In this document: positions 7,792 to 14,848 of the stretch, in pieces
Layout: each line of letters begins with the position of its first letter
Numbering within the stretch: position 1 is the first letter of the stretch
Origin: an uncultured Collinsella sp.
GTDB taxonomy: Bacteria > Actinomycetota > Coriobacteriia > Coriobacteriales > Coriobacteriaceae
DNA length: 21,293 nucleotides
Direction: 5' to 3'
Assembly (NCBI GenBank): GCA_902476475.1
Contig: CABSDO010000025.1
Coordinates: 1 to 21,293 of the forward strand
Notes under the pieces: generated by a model
The model's input: only the letters and a program-made list of their open reading frames with translations
The model's database searches: none
What the model was told of the DNA's origin: nothing
Translations under genes and position numbers: made by a program

Positions 7792-7875
7792 GTTCACTCC
7801 TGTTCGTTTATGTGACAGTACGAACATTCTAGAACAAACATGAGCGATTTTGAACGCTCATCCCGACCACTCAAC

Positions 7876-7907
7876 AAAAAGGCGCCCCCGCATAAGCGAA
7901 GGCGCCC
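7876..7907 (-). terminator. Intrinsic terminator of luxS
   Basis: On the minus strand GGCGCC and GGCGCC frame an inner CGC/GCG stem with two G-T pairs and a TTAT loop, about 11 pairs in total. TTTTT follows directly (AAAAA at 7876-7880 on the plus strand). It lies 29 bases after the luxS stop. Confidence 0.85.
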
Positions 7908-7935
7908 AATGCGCGCGTTTTGGACGATAAAGTCC

Positions 7936-8424
7936 TTACGCCTGCTGGTAGTGCAGGTGCTTCTCGTCGATATCGGCCAGGTCGCGGTCGAGATAGCGAC
8001 GCGCAAGCCAGTTTGCCATGGGGAGGTTCTGGTCCAGGTAGTTACCGCACTCCTCGGGAGCGGCACCGGGGACATCGCCCTCAAAGCCCGCGACAAACTC
8101 GAACAGCTCGCGCACGAGCGGCAAGATTCCCTCGCTCGTCAGCTCACCAAAAACAACCAGGTAAAAGCCCGTGCGGCAGCCCATGGGACCAAAGTAGACA
8201 ATGCGGCTCGACCACTCGGCATGATTGCGAAGGAACGTGGCACCCAGGTGCTCGATGGTGTGGCACTCGGCCGTGTTCATGACCGGCTCCTTATTGGGCG
8301 TGGTCAGGCGCAGGTCAAAGGTGGTGACGGCGGCGCCGGTCGCCGGATCGCGGTCGATGCGGCTCACATACACGCCGGGCTCGAGCAGCAGATGGTCAAC
8401 GGAAAAACTCGCGATACGCTCCAT
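7936..8424 (-). CDS. luxS: S-ribosylhomocysteine lyase LuxS
   Basis: A 162-residue cytoplasmic metalloenzyme, full length for the family. It splits S-ribosylhomocysteine into homocysteine and 4,5-dihydroxy-2,3-pentanedione, the precursor of autoinducer-2, in the activated-methyl cycle. The metal site is the HTIEH motif (H55, H59) with C126 (EECGNYLDQN). E58 in the motif is the conserved catalytic Glu, and C83 in GPMGCRTGFY is the conserved active-site Cys. A GAGAGGAA ribosome binding site lies about six bases before the ATG. It sits between the FGGY kinase and DUF4867 genes, on the same strand, with its own terminator and a repeat-rich gap upstream, so it may be a separate transcription unit. 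No mtnN/pfs nucleosidase gene lies alongside. Confidence 0.97.
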   Translation of the reverse strand: MERIASFSVDHLLLEPGVYVSRIDRDPATGAAVTTFDLRLTTPNKEPVMNTAECHTIEHLGATFLRNHAEWSSRIVYFGPMGCRTGFYLVVFGELTSEGILPLVRELFEFVAGFEGDVPGAAPEECGNYLDQNLPMANWLARRYLDRDLADIDEKHLHYQQA

Positions 8425-8447
8425 GGCAGTTCCTCTCGGTAGTTAAA

Positions 8448-8518
8448 TTGGGACGGGGCTCTTTTAGCTGGTTCGAATGGTCGCACCAATCATACCAGTC
8501 AAAAAAGCCCCGCCCCAA
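8448..8518. repeat. 71-base imperfect palindrome
   Basis: The two 34-base halves are reverse complements at roughly 27 positions around the 3-base centre CGC (8482-8484). The outer arms read TTGGGACGGGGCTCTTTT and AAAAAAGCCCCGCCCCAA. It fills the luxS leader, starting 24 bases upstream of the luxS ATG. The transcript of either strand would fold into one long rod. It has no coding potential and looks like a REP- or MITE-like element. Confidence 0.7.
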
Positions 8519-8529
8519 ATGAGCTGCCT

Positions 8530-8565
8530 AGGACGGGGATCAATGAGTTTTTTATCCCTGTCCCA
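8530..8565. repeat. GGGACAGGGAT hairpin after the FGGY kinase
   Basis: GGACGGGGAT (8531-8540) faces ATCCCTGTCC (8554-8563) with one mismatch and a 13-base A/T-rich loop. It lies downstream of the kinase stop codon at 8594 and shares the GGGACAGG string with the palindromes at 6950 and 10198. It may also help terminate kinase transcription, but no T run follows on the minus strand. Confidence 0.55.
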
Positions 8566-8593
8566 GAAAAATCCTTGGGCGCCGCGCAGCCGC

Positions 8594-10084
8594 CTAGGCA
8601 GTGTATGCAATTGTGGCGTCGACAGCATGGCGCCAGCCGGCGATCTTTTTGGCGCGCTCGTCGGCGGACATGGCGGGCTCCACGATGCCGCGGGCGCCGT
8701 AGACGTCGACGACGTCGCGCGTGTACATGCCCAGCGCAATGCCGCAGGCCCAGGCCGCGCCCAGACCGCTCATCTCGTCGTTGCTCGCAATGCGGATGGG
8801 CGAGCCGACCAGGTCGCTCTCAAACTGCATCAGGTACGCGTCGCGCGTGGGACCGCCGTCAACACGAAGCTCGGCCAGCGCCGCGCCTGAATCCTCGACC
8901 ATCGCATCGATCACGTCGAAGATCTGATAGGCGATCGACTCATCGGCAGCCTTCACGAACTCCGCGCGGCCCGTGGTGCGCGTCATGCCAAAGACGCACC
9001 CCTCGGCATCGCTCGCCCAGTGCGGCGCGCCCAGGCCAGTGAACGCCGGCACAAAGTAGACGCGGCTCGCCGGATTGGCGGCGTAGCACAGGTCGGTGAC
9101 TTCCTCGGGATTGTTGATGAGCTCAAGATCGTCGCGCAGCCACGTCTTGACGGCGCCGGCGTAGCTCACGTTGCCCTCGAGAACATACTCGGTCACACCG
9201 TCCATACGCCACGCAAGCGAGCTCGAAAGCCCGTGCGAGCTGGCAACGAACTCGTCGCCGACGTTCATCATGACCGAGCTGCCGGTGCCATAGGTCGCCT
9301 TGGCCATGCCGCGGCTATGGCAGCCCTGGGCAAACAAGGCGGCATGGCTGTCGCCGAGTACGCCGTGAATGGGCACGGGCGCCGGCAAAAAGCCGCCCAG
9401 GTCCGTCATGCCGAACAGGCCATCGGAATCGGTCACCTGCGGCAGGCAGGCTGCATCGACGCCAAAGGCCTCGCACACCGGCTCGCTCCAGCAGCCACGG
9501 CGCAGGTCGAAGAGCTGCGTGCGGCTGGCATTGGACCAGTCGCAGCGAAACTCCGCGCCGCCCGTGAGCGTCCAGACCACCCAGGCATCGATGGTGCCCA
9601 GGCACAGTTCGCCTGCCGCCGCGGCCTCGGCAGCCGTGGGGACGTTCGCGAGAATCCAAGCCATCTTGCCCGCCGGATAGTAGGGCGAGAGTACCAGACC
9701 CGTCGTGTCGCGCACCAGCTCGGCCACACCCTCGCGCGCGGCCAGCTCGTCGCACAGCTCACGGGCGCGGGCGCACTGCCACACCACGGCGTCGCACAGC
9801 GGCTCGCCCGTCGTGCGCCTCCAGGCAACGGTGGTCTCGCGCTGGTTGGAGATGCCGATGCCGGCGACGTCGGCCGGATCGACCCCGGTCTCCTCCACCA
9901 CGGCGCGCGCCGCGGCCAGCACGTTGGCGGCAATCTCGGCCGGGTTGTGGCTCACCCAGCCAGCCTCGTTGACAATCTGGCGATGCGGGCGATCGGCACG
10001 ATGAATCAAATGGCCGCCCTCGTCCACCAGCAGCGCCTTGGTGCCCTGCGTGGATTGATCGATTCCGATGATGTATTTGCTCAT
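8594..10084 (-). CDS. FGGY-family carbohydrate kinase, glycerol-kinase type
   Basis: A 496-residue cytoplasmic kinase with both actin-like FGGY domains. It begins IIGIDQSTQGTKALLVDEGG (phosphate-binding loop) and carries the second-domain signature around YVLEGNVSYAGAVKTWLRDD and VPAFTGLGAPHW. By count, all residues contacting glycerol in E. coli GlpK have a counterpart: R82/E83 (NQRET), W102 (VVWQ), Y135 (SPYY) and D245 (GDSHAALF). The GlpK Gln after that Asp is Ser here, and the neighbouring loops are unlike classical GlpK. It could phosphorylate glycerol, dihydroxyacetone, or the ketose made by the isomerase next door; context favours a ketose. AGGAG precedes the ATG by six bases. A terminator separates it from the transketolase genes, with a 106-base leader containing a CCGTCG/CGACGG hairpin. 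Confidence 0.82.
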   Translation of the reverse strand: MSKYIIGIDQSTQGTKALLVDEGGHLIHRADRPHRQIVNEAGWVSHNPAEIAANVLAAARAVVEETGVDPADVAGIGISNQRETTVAWRRTTGEPLCDAVVWQCARARELCDELAAREGVAELVRDTTGLVLSPYYPAGKMAWILANVPTAAEAAAAGELCLGTIDAWVVWTLTGGAEFRCDWSNASRTQLFDLRRGCWSEPVCEAFGVDAACLPQVTDSDGLFGMTDLGGFLPAPVPIHGVLGDSHAALFAQGCHSRGMAKATYGTGSSVMMNVGDEFVASSHGLSSSLAWRMDGVTEYVLEGNVSYAGAVKTWLRDDLELINNPEEVTDLCYAANPASRVYFVPAFTGLGAPHWASDAEGCVFGMTRTTGRAEFVKAADESIAYQIFDVIDAMVEDSGAALAELRVDGGPTRDAYLMQFESDLVGSPIRIASNDEMSGLGAAWACGIALGMYTRDVVDVYGARGIVEPAMSADERAKKIAGWRHAVDATIAYTA

Positions 10085-10190
10085 GTACTCTCCTGTCTCC
10101 CCCGTCGATTCAAAAACTACAACCCGACGGACAAGGAGCGAGCGGTCGACCGGCTCATGAGAGCGCAGCCGGCCTGCTCAAAATTCAACC

Positions 10191-10228
10191 AAAAAGGATT
10201 GGCGCAAACCTGTCCCCGATGCACCAAT
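10191..10228 (-). terminator. Repeat-derived terminator of the split transketolase genes
   Basis: On the minus strand ATTGGTGCA and TGCGCCAAT (10220-10228 and 10198-10206, one mismatch) close a loop carrying GGGGACAGG and are followed by CCTTTTTGG. The right arm reaches into the transketolase stop codon (10228-10230). It looks like a GGGACAGG-type palindrome that also serves as an intrinsic terminator. Confidence 0.65.
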
Positions 10229-11169
10229 TACTCTGCGGGCAGGAACTCGGCGACCGTCTTGGCGATTCCCTCGCCCGTCAGGCCGTAGTGCGCAAAGACC
10301 TCGGGACTCGTACCGGTGATGACCGGCGCATCGGGCAGGCTCAGGCACTTGACCGGACGCGGGCAGTGCTCACCTACGACCTGCGCGACCATGGAACCCA
10401 GGCCACCGAAGGGACTGTGCTCCTCGACGGTCACGACGGCGCGCGTGGCACCGGCGGCCTCGATCACGGCCTCGGCGTCGAGCGGCTTGACGCAGTACAT
10501 ATCGAGCACCGTTGCCGAGATGCCCTGCTCGGCCAGCAGATCGGCGGCGTCCACGGCGTGGCGGACCATCTCACCGGTAGCGACGATCGTCACATCGGTG
10601 CCGCGGCGCACCCAGGTGGCGCGATCCATCTGGAACGGGCACTCGTCCTCAGTGTACACGTCCTCCACCGGGTTGCGGCCCACGCGGATGTAGGCCGGCT
10701 TGTTGTCGGCGACCAGGGCACGCACGAGCTCGGCGGTCTGGAAGCGATCGCTCGGCAGATACACGCGCATGTTGGGAATCGCGCTCATGGCGGCGATATC
10801 CTGCGCGGAGTGATGGCTCATGCCTAAGGCGCCATAGGACACGCCGCCCGAGATGCCGATGAGCTTGACGTTGGTGTTGGAGTACGAAACGTCGACCTTG
10901 CACTGCTCATACGAACGCGTGGTCACAAAGGACGCCGGCGAGGCGGCCCAGGCCTTCTTACCGCACGAGGCCATGCCGGCAGCGATGCTCACCAGGTCCT
11001 GCTCGGCAATGCCAACCTCAATGGACTGCTGGGGATACTGATCGAAGAACGGCGTGAGCGACGCGGAGCCGCGGGAGTCGGAGCACAGGACGACGATGTC
11101 TTTATCGGTTGCGGCGGCCTCGAGCAGCGTGTCGCAGATAACCTTGCGGTTGGCGATCTTGTTAGCCAT
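10228..11169 (-). CDS. Transketolase, C-terminal subunit (split enzyme)
   Basis: A 313-residue protein matching the pyrimidine-binding and C-terminal domains of transketolase. It works with the subunit encoded just upstream to transfer a two-carbon ketol unit with thiamine diphosphate. VVLCSDSRGSASL opens the pyrimidine domain, and E56 in GIAEQDLV is the conserved cofactor-activating Glu. ISGGVSYGALGMSHHSAQDI and the later transketolase C domain (TVEEHSPFGGLGSMVAQVV) follow. The ATG at 11169 is chosen because AAGGAGG lies 6-7 bases upstream. It overlaps the end of the N-terminal subunit by eight bases (ATGGCTAA), indicating coupled, stoichiometric translation. The acceptor sugar cannot be read from the sequence. 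Confidence 0.92.
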   Translation of the reverse strand: MANKIANRKVICDTLLEAAATDKDIVVLCSDSRGSASLTPFFDQYPQQSIEVGIAEQDLVSIAAGMASCGKKAWAASPASFVTTRSYEQCKVDVSYSNTNVKLIGISGGVSYGALGMSHHSAQDIAAMSAIPNMRVYLPSDRFQTAELVRALVADNKPAYIRVGRNPVEDVYTEDECPFQMDRATWVRRGTDVTIVATGEMVRHAVDAADLLAEQGISATVLDMYCVKPLDAEAVIEAAGATRAVVTVEEHSPFGGLGSMVAQVVGEHCPRPVKCLSLPDAPVITGTSPEVFAHYGLTGEGIAKTVAEFLPAE

Positions 11170-11998
11170 TGATAGCCTCCTTATGGGCAGCGAAATCGGC
11201 GATGATCTGGGCATATTCCTCATCGTTGGGCAGGTGATGATGCCAGGCGGCCTTGTCCTCCATAACCGGCGAGCCGTAGCCCTTCACCGTGTTGAGGATG
11301 ATGACCGTGGGCTTACCCTTGGTCTCGGCGGCCAGCGTCAGCGCGGCGTCGATGGCCTGGACGTCGTTGCCCGGAATGGACAGCACGTTCCACCCGAAGG
11401 CGGCCCAGCGCTCCTCCTGCGAATCCTGCTTCATGACGTCCTCGGTGCTGCCGCTGATCTGCAGGCGGTTGCGGTCCACGAGCGCGCACAGGTTATCGAG
11501 CTGGTAGTTGCCGCCGCTCATGGCGCCCTCCCAGACCGAGCCCTCGGCAAGCTCGCCGTCGCCCATGATGGTGTAGACGCGGTAGTCGCGGCCATCCATC
11601 TTGCCGGCAAGCGCCATCCCGACGGCCACGGGCAGGCCGTGACCCAGCGAGCCCGAGTTCATCTCGATGCCCTTGAGCTTGTTGTTGGGGTGGCCGATGT
11701 AGGGGCTGCCGAACTTGGAGAAGCGGGCCTTGACGTCATCGAGGTCAAGATAGCCCTCGTGGCAGAGCACCGCGTAGTAGGCCTCCATGGCGTGGCCCTT
11801 GGAGAGCACGAAGCGATCGCGGTTGGGATCGTCGACGGTCTCGGGAGAAATGTTGAGGTGGTTGGCGTAGAGGGTCATCAGCGCATCGATGACCGACATG
11901 TCGCCGCCGATGTGCCCGCCGGCGCCAGCCATGATGATATCGACGCAATCGCGGCGAAGGTCCCAACGCAGGGATTCAAGCTCTTCGATAGTTGCCAT
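11162..11998 (-). CDS. Transketolase, N-terminal subunit (split enzyme)
   Basis: A 278-residue protein covering only the thiamine-diphosphate pyrophosphate-binding domain of transketolase. H29 (GGHIGG), H69 (SKGHAMEAYY) and H120 (GSLGHGLPVAVGMA) are the usual active-site histidines. The GDGE-N26-N motif runs from G146 (MGDGELAEGSVWEG) to about N177 (VDRNRL) and binds Mg-ThDP. The ATG at 11998 lies two bases past the isomerase stop codon, with GAGGAG inside the end of the isomerase gene as its ribosome binding site. Together with the next gene it forms a complete heteromeric transketolase. The tight packing with the isomerase suggests a dedicated catabolic enzyme rather than the housekeeping pentose phosphate one. 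Confidence 0.93.
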   Translation of the reverse strand: MATIEELESLRWDLRRDCVDIIMAGAGGHIGGDMSVIDALMTLYANHLNISPETVDDPNRDRFVLSKGHAMEAYYAVLCHEGYLDLDDVKARFSKFGSPYIGHPNNKLKGIEMNSGSLGHGLPVAVGMALAGKMDGRDYRVYTIMGDGELAEGSVWEGAMSGGNYQLDNLCALVDRNRLQISGSTEDVMKQDSQEERWAAFGWNVLSIPGNDVQAIDAALTLAAETKGKPTVIILNTVKGYGSPVMEDKAAWHHHLPNDEEYAQIIADFAAHKEAING

Positions 11999-12000
11999 TT

Positions 12001-13401
12001 CTACTCTCCTCGCAGGTAAGCTTTGACGTCTTCTTCGATGGGATCGTACAGGTCGGGGACAATGCCGATGTACTTGCACGCCTCGTAGAGCACCGGCACC
12101 ACGCTGGCGTGGATGGCGACACAGTGGTGGATGTAGGGACCCTCGACGATCTTGGCCTCGAGGCGCTTGAGGTTTTCGACCTCGACCCACAGGTAGGTGC
12201 CCATGCCGGCCGGGCCGTCGATGCCGCGGGCGTTGCCCAGCAGCAGCGAGTACTCGCCGTTGTCGCCGTCAAAGCGGGCAAGGGTGAGGTCGCCGTGCTT
12301 GGCCTCGGCCGTCAGCGCGCCGGGGTGATCGAAAGCCAGCGGGTAAGTGAGCTTGGGCTTGACGGCCGCGCAGCTGCAGGGCCAGGGGCCGCAGTGCTGC
12401 AGCAGCTCGCCGTTCTCGTTGTCGGGATGACGCACGGTCCAGTCGGCGAACATGCCGCGGTGACGGCCCAGGTCGGCGGCCTCGACCATCAGCGCTGTGA
12501 TGGCGCCATGGATGTCGGTCTCGCAGACGACGGGGATACCCATCTCGTTGAGGATGGCGTTGGCGGCGCAGGGCATAATGCCCAGCTCGTCCTGCAGGGC
12601 GTTCCAGCACTGGATGGCACCGGCGTTGCAGCCGTACTTCTCGACCAAGCGCTTCATGGCAATGGCAAGACCGGCCACAGCGGGGACCTTATCCTCGGGG
12701 ATGCAGATCTCAAAGCTGTCGGCAATGTGGGCGAGCATGGCTGCCATGGCCTGCTCGTCGGCCTGGGCGTCGCGCACGGCCTGGACAAGCTCGGTCATGG
12801 GGATGGGCGAAAGCTGAATGTTGAACTTCTCGAGCAGCTCGCCCTCGTTGCACATGGTGGACCAGAAGTCGAACGGGCGAGTGGCCATCTGCAGGATGCG
12901 GGTGTGCTTGAAAGTCTTGACCACGTTGCACACGGCCAAAAAGTCCCAGACACCGCGCTCGAACTCGGGATCGGTCAGACGGCAGTTGGTCATGTAGGTG
13001 AAGGGAACCTGGAAGCGACGCAGGACCTTGCCGGTGGCGAACAGACCGCACTGGCTATCGCGCAGACGGGTGCCGTCGGGCTCGGGGCGCTCGTCGCGCG
13101 GACCCCACAGCAGCACGGGCAAGCCGAACTCGCGGGCAAGGCGGGCGCAGACATACTCGGTACCAAAGTTGGCGTGGCAGAGCATGATGCCGTCGACGCC
13201 CTCGGCGCGGAACTTCTCGACGATAGGCGCGATATGGCTGTCGTCGAACAGCAGGCCCTCGTCGTTGATGTCGTCGATATCCACAATCTCGACGCCGATC
13301 TCGCGCAGGCGATCAGCCGTAAGGCCGCGATACTTGATCGCGTCCGGCGCGCTAAAGATGCTACGGCGCGTGGGCACAAAACCGAGCTTGATCTTATCCA
13401 T
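12001..13401 (-). CDS. L-fucose/L-arabinose isomerase-like sugar isomerase
   Basis: A 466-residue cytoplasmic protein of the fucose/arabinose isomerase fold family, which interconverts aldoses and ketoses with a divalent metal. The N-terminal part has the Rossmann-like substrate domain (IKLGFVPTRRSIFSAPD, VDGIMLCHANFG, LPVLLWGPRDE). The catalytic region shows QCWNALQDELGIMPCAANA followed by PVVCETDIHGA, giving metal ligands E294 and D296, with a C-terminal GPYIHHCVAIH supplying possible His ligands. It is shorter than FucI (about 590) and differs from AraA, so the substrate is uncertain. GGGGAGG lies about seven bases before the ATG. It is the first gene of an operon with the split transketolase, downstream of a cluster of TAAACA repeats likely bound by the LacI-type regulator encoded next to it. 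Confidence 0.88.
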   Translation of the reverse strand: MDKIKLGFVPTRRSIFSAPDAIKYRGLTADRLREIGVEIVDIDDINDEGLLFDDSHIAPIVEKFRAEGVDGIMLCHANFGTEYVCARLAREFGLPVLLWGPRDERPEPDGTRLRDSQCGLFATGKVLRRFQVPFTYMTNCRLTDPEFERGVWDFLAVCNVVKTFKHTRILQMATRPFDFWSTMCNEGELLEKFNIQLSPIPMTELVQAVRDAQADEQAMAAMLAHIADSFEICIPEDKVPAVAGLAIAMKRLVEKYGCNAGAIQCWNALQDELGIMPCAANAILNEMGIPVVCETDIHGAITALMVEAADLGRHRGMFADWTVRHPDNENGELLQHCGPWPCSCAAVKPKLTYPLAFDHPGALTAEAKHGDLTLARFDGDNGEYSLLLGNARGIDGPAGMGTYLWVEVENLKRLEAKIVEGPYIHHCVAIHASVVPVLYEACKYIGIVPDLYDPIEEDVKAYLRGE

Positions 13402-13425
13402 GTACGTCCTCCCCTAGTCACATGT

Positions 13426-13546
13426 TCAGTAAACAGACGCATGTTTCGTTTTGTTCTGTTTACTAAATGTTTTACTCTTCTGTTTAGAAGTTTAGCGCGA
13501 AATACCCGTAGACGGTAGAGAAATCAGCCTAAACGGTATGTAAACA
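13426..13546 (-). promoter_or_regulatory. Operator cluster upstream of the isomerase operon
   Basis: This leader carries repeated TAAACA/TGTTTA half-sites: at 13430-13435, 13457-13462, 13468-13474 (TGTTTTA), 13481-13486, 13530-13535 (TAAACG) and 13541-13546. The stretch at 13463-13487, read on the minus strand, starts CTAAACAGAAGAGTAAA and matches a site before the LacI gene at 16 of 17 positions. The AT-rich composition stands out from the GC-rich surroundings. I cannot place a clear -35/-10 pair. Confidence 0.7.
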
Positions 13547-13565
13547 ATCTGAACATACAAGGGAA

Positions 13566-13594
13566 ACAAAAAGAGGACCCCGAAGGATCCTCTT
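13566..13594 (-). terminator. Intrinsic terminator of the LacI-type regulator gene
   Basis: On the minus strand AAGAGGATCC and GGGTCCTCTT form a ten-pair stem (one G-T) around a TTCG tetraloop, then TTTTTGTTT. It lies about 65 bases past the regulator stop and separates the regulator from the isomerase operon promoter. Confidence 0.92.
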
Positions 13595-13658
13595 CTGAAT
13601 GGCACTATGTTAACTGCCCTAGCGAGCTTTGGCACGCTGCAGGCAATGCCGTCTCCGC

Positions 13659-14669
13659 CTAGATCTCGCGCACGCTTTGGCGCTCGACAAAATAGGTCGA
13701 TACGGCCGTCTTGCAGGTATAGCTCTTGGGATTGCGGATGTTGCCCACCAGGCGGCGCACCGCGATCTCTCCCACCTCGTGCTTGGGAACGTGCACCGTG
13801 GTGAGCGGCGGGTTGGAAAAGGCGCCCAAAGACAGATCGTCAAAGCCGATGATCGAGACATCCTCGGGCACGCGAATGCCGTGCTCGTTGAACGCGCGCA
13901 TGGCACCCACGGCGAGCACGTCGTTCTCGGCAAAGAAAGCCGTCGGCAGGTCGTCGCGTGAGACGCTGTCGAGCCATGCACCCATATCGCGATAGGCACC
14001 TTCGAGCGTGGTGCCCAGCGTGACGCGCCATGCCGGGTTTGCCTCGAGGCCCGCATCCTCAAGTGCTTGGCGATAGCCGCGCTCGCGATCCTTAAAGTTG
14101 CGGATACGAAGATCGCCTGCCAGATAGCCGATTTGCCTGTGACCCTTCTCGATAAGGTAGTCCACGGCGCGCAGCACCGAATCGGTATTGGCAATGACTA
14201 CGGCATCGAAGTACTGGCGGTCGCTCCAGCCATCGAGCACAATCAGGTGGGCGGCGGCGTTAGCGAACAGGGCGTAGTCCTCCTCGCCCAACTCCGTACC
14301 CATTAGCACAATGGCGGCGGACGGATCGGCGATCAGGCCCTCGACCTGCGGGCGAACGGCGTCCAGGTCGCTAAAGTCGAGCGAGACAAAGCTCGTGCTC
14401 ATGCCGTGGCGACGCGCCTGACGCTCCACGCCCTCAATAACCGCGGGATGGAAGGTGCTCTCGTCCAGGATGGCGCCCGTCTTGCGCGCAAGCACGAACT
14501 GGATACTCTCGAGCTGCGTCGACTGCTGATAGCCGAGCGACTGCGCACACTCCAAGATGACCTTGGCGGTCTCCTCGCTCACGCTGCGCTTGCGGTTGAG
14601 CGCGTTGGACACGGTCGCAGGCGAAAAACCGGTGATGCGGCTGATCTCGCGAACACTTGCTTTGGCCAT
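13659..14669 (-). CDS. LacI/GalR-family transcriptional regulator
   Basis: A 336-residue repressor. Residues 5-25 (SVREISRITGFSPATVSNAL) are the typical LacI helix-turn-helix, followed by hinge residues around NRKRSVSEETAKVIL. The remainder is a periplasmic-binding-protein-like ligand domain (IVLMGTEL, VVIANTDSVLRAVDYLIEKG, IGYLAGD, TAFFAENDVLAVGAM, VSIIGFDDL, TTVHVPKHEVGE). The ATG at 14669 has AGGGGG a few bases upstream; a longer frame to 14750 runs into the operator region and lacks such a site. It probably represses the isomerase operon downstream and its own gene, since both leaders share a long TAAACAGAA-type motif. The ligand is unknown, probably the pathway sugar or its phosphate. 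Confidence 0.92.
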   Translation of the reverse strand: MAKASVREISRITGFSPATVSNALNRKRSVSEETAKVILECAQSLGYQQSTQLESIQFVLARKTGAILDESTFHPAVIEGVERQARRHGMSTSFVSLDFSDLDAVRPQVEGLIADPSAAIVLMGTELGEEDYALFANAAAHLIVLDGWSDRQYFDAVVIANTDSVLRAVDYLIEKGHRQIGYLAGDLRIRNFKDRERGYRQALEDAGLEANPAWRVTLGTTLEGAYRDMGAWLDSVSRDDLPTAFFAENDVLAVGAMRAFNEHGIRVPEDVSIIGFDDLSLGAFSNPPLTTVHVPKHEVGEIAVRRLVGNIRNPKSYTCKTAVSTYFVERQSVREI

Positions 14670-14751
14670 TGTTCCCCCTAGCAACGGTCGTGGCGGAGCA
14701 TCGTGGCCTGACCGCCCCGTGACTCGACAACTAAACGACCGCAAATTCAAT

Positions 14752-14774
14752 CTAAACAGAATAGTAAATGTTTA
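14752..14774 (-). promoter_or_regulatory. Candidate LacI-type operator upstream of its own gene
   Basis: This 23-base site begins CTAAACAGAATAGTAAA and ends TGTTTA, giving TAAACA and TGTTTA half-sites ten bases apart. It matches the minus-strand site at 13463-13487 at 16 of the first 17 positions. Further half-sites lie at 14731 (CTAAACG) and 14782 (GTTTAG). It overlaps the start of the predicted regulator transcript, which fits autorepression. Confidence 0.72.
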
Positions 14775-14798
14775 ATAGCTAGTTTAGCCTGTTGTCAA
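14772..14798 (-). promoter_or_regulatory. Promoter of the LacI-type regulator gene
   Basis: A perfect TTGACA (14793-14798, minus strand) and a TATTAA (14772-14777) are separated by 15 bases, a short spacer. The operator candidate overlaps the -10 side. Confidence 0.45.
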
Positions 14799-14848
14799 GC
14801 GAAGTGGCCCGACTATTCCCCCAACGGGCGCATTTGTCCATCTTAACG

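Noticed and set aside
8466..8490. tRNA 3'-end look-alike: GGTTCGAAT followed by GCACCA
   Set aside because: The T-loop-like string has no complementary 5-base stem on both sides, and no anticodon or D arm is found upstream. The sequence is explained by the 71-base palindrome.
11992..13518. A 508-codon plus-strand open frame opposite the isomerase and transketolase genes
   Set aside because: It mirrors the codon pattern of the GC-rich real genes on the minus strand, has no recognisable domain and no good ribosome binding site. The opposite frame has clear family motifs.
14670..14750. N-terminal extension of the LacI-type regulator
   Set aside because: The extra 27 residues do not resemble the family, overlap the operator region and lack a ribosome binding site; MAKASVREISRITGFS is the normal LacI start.
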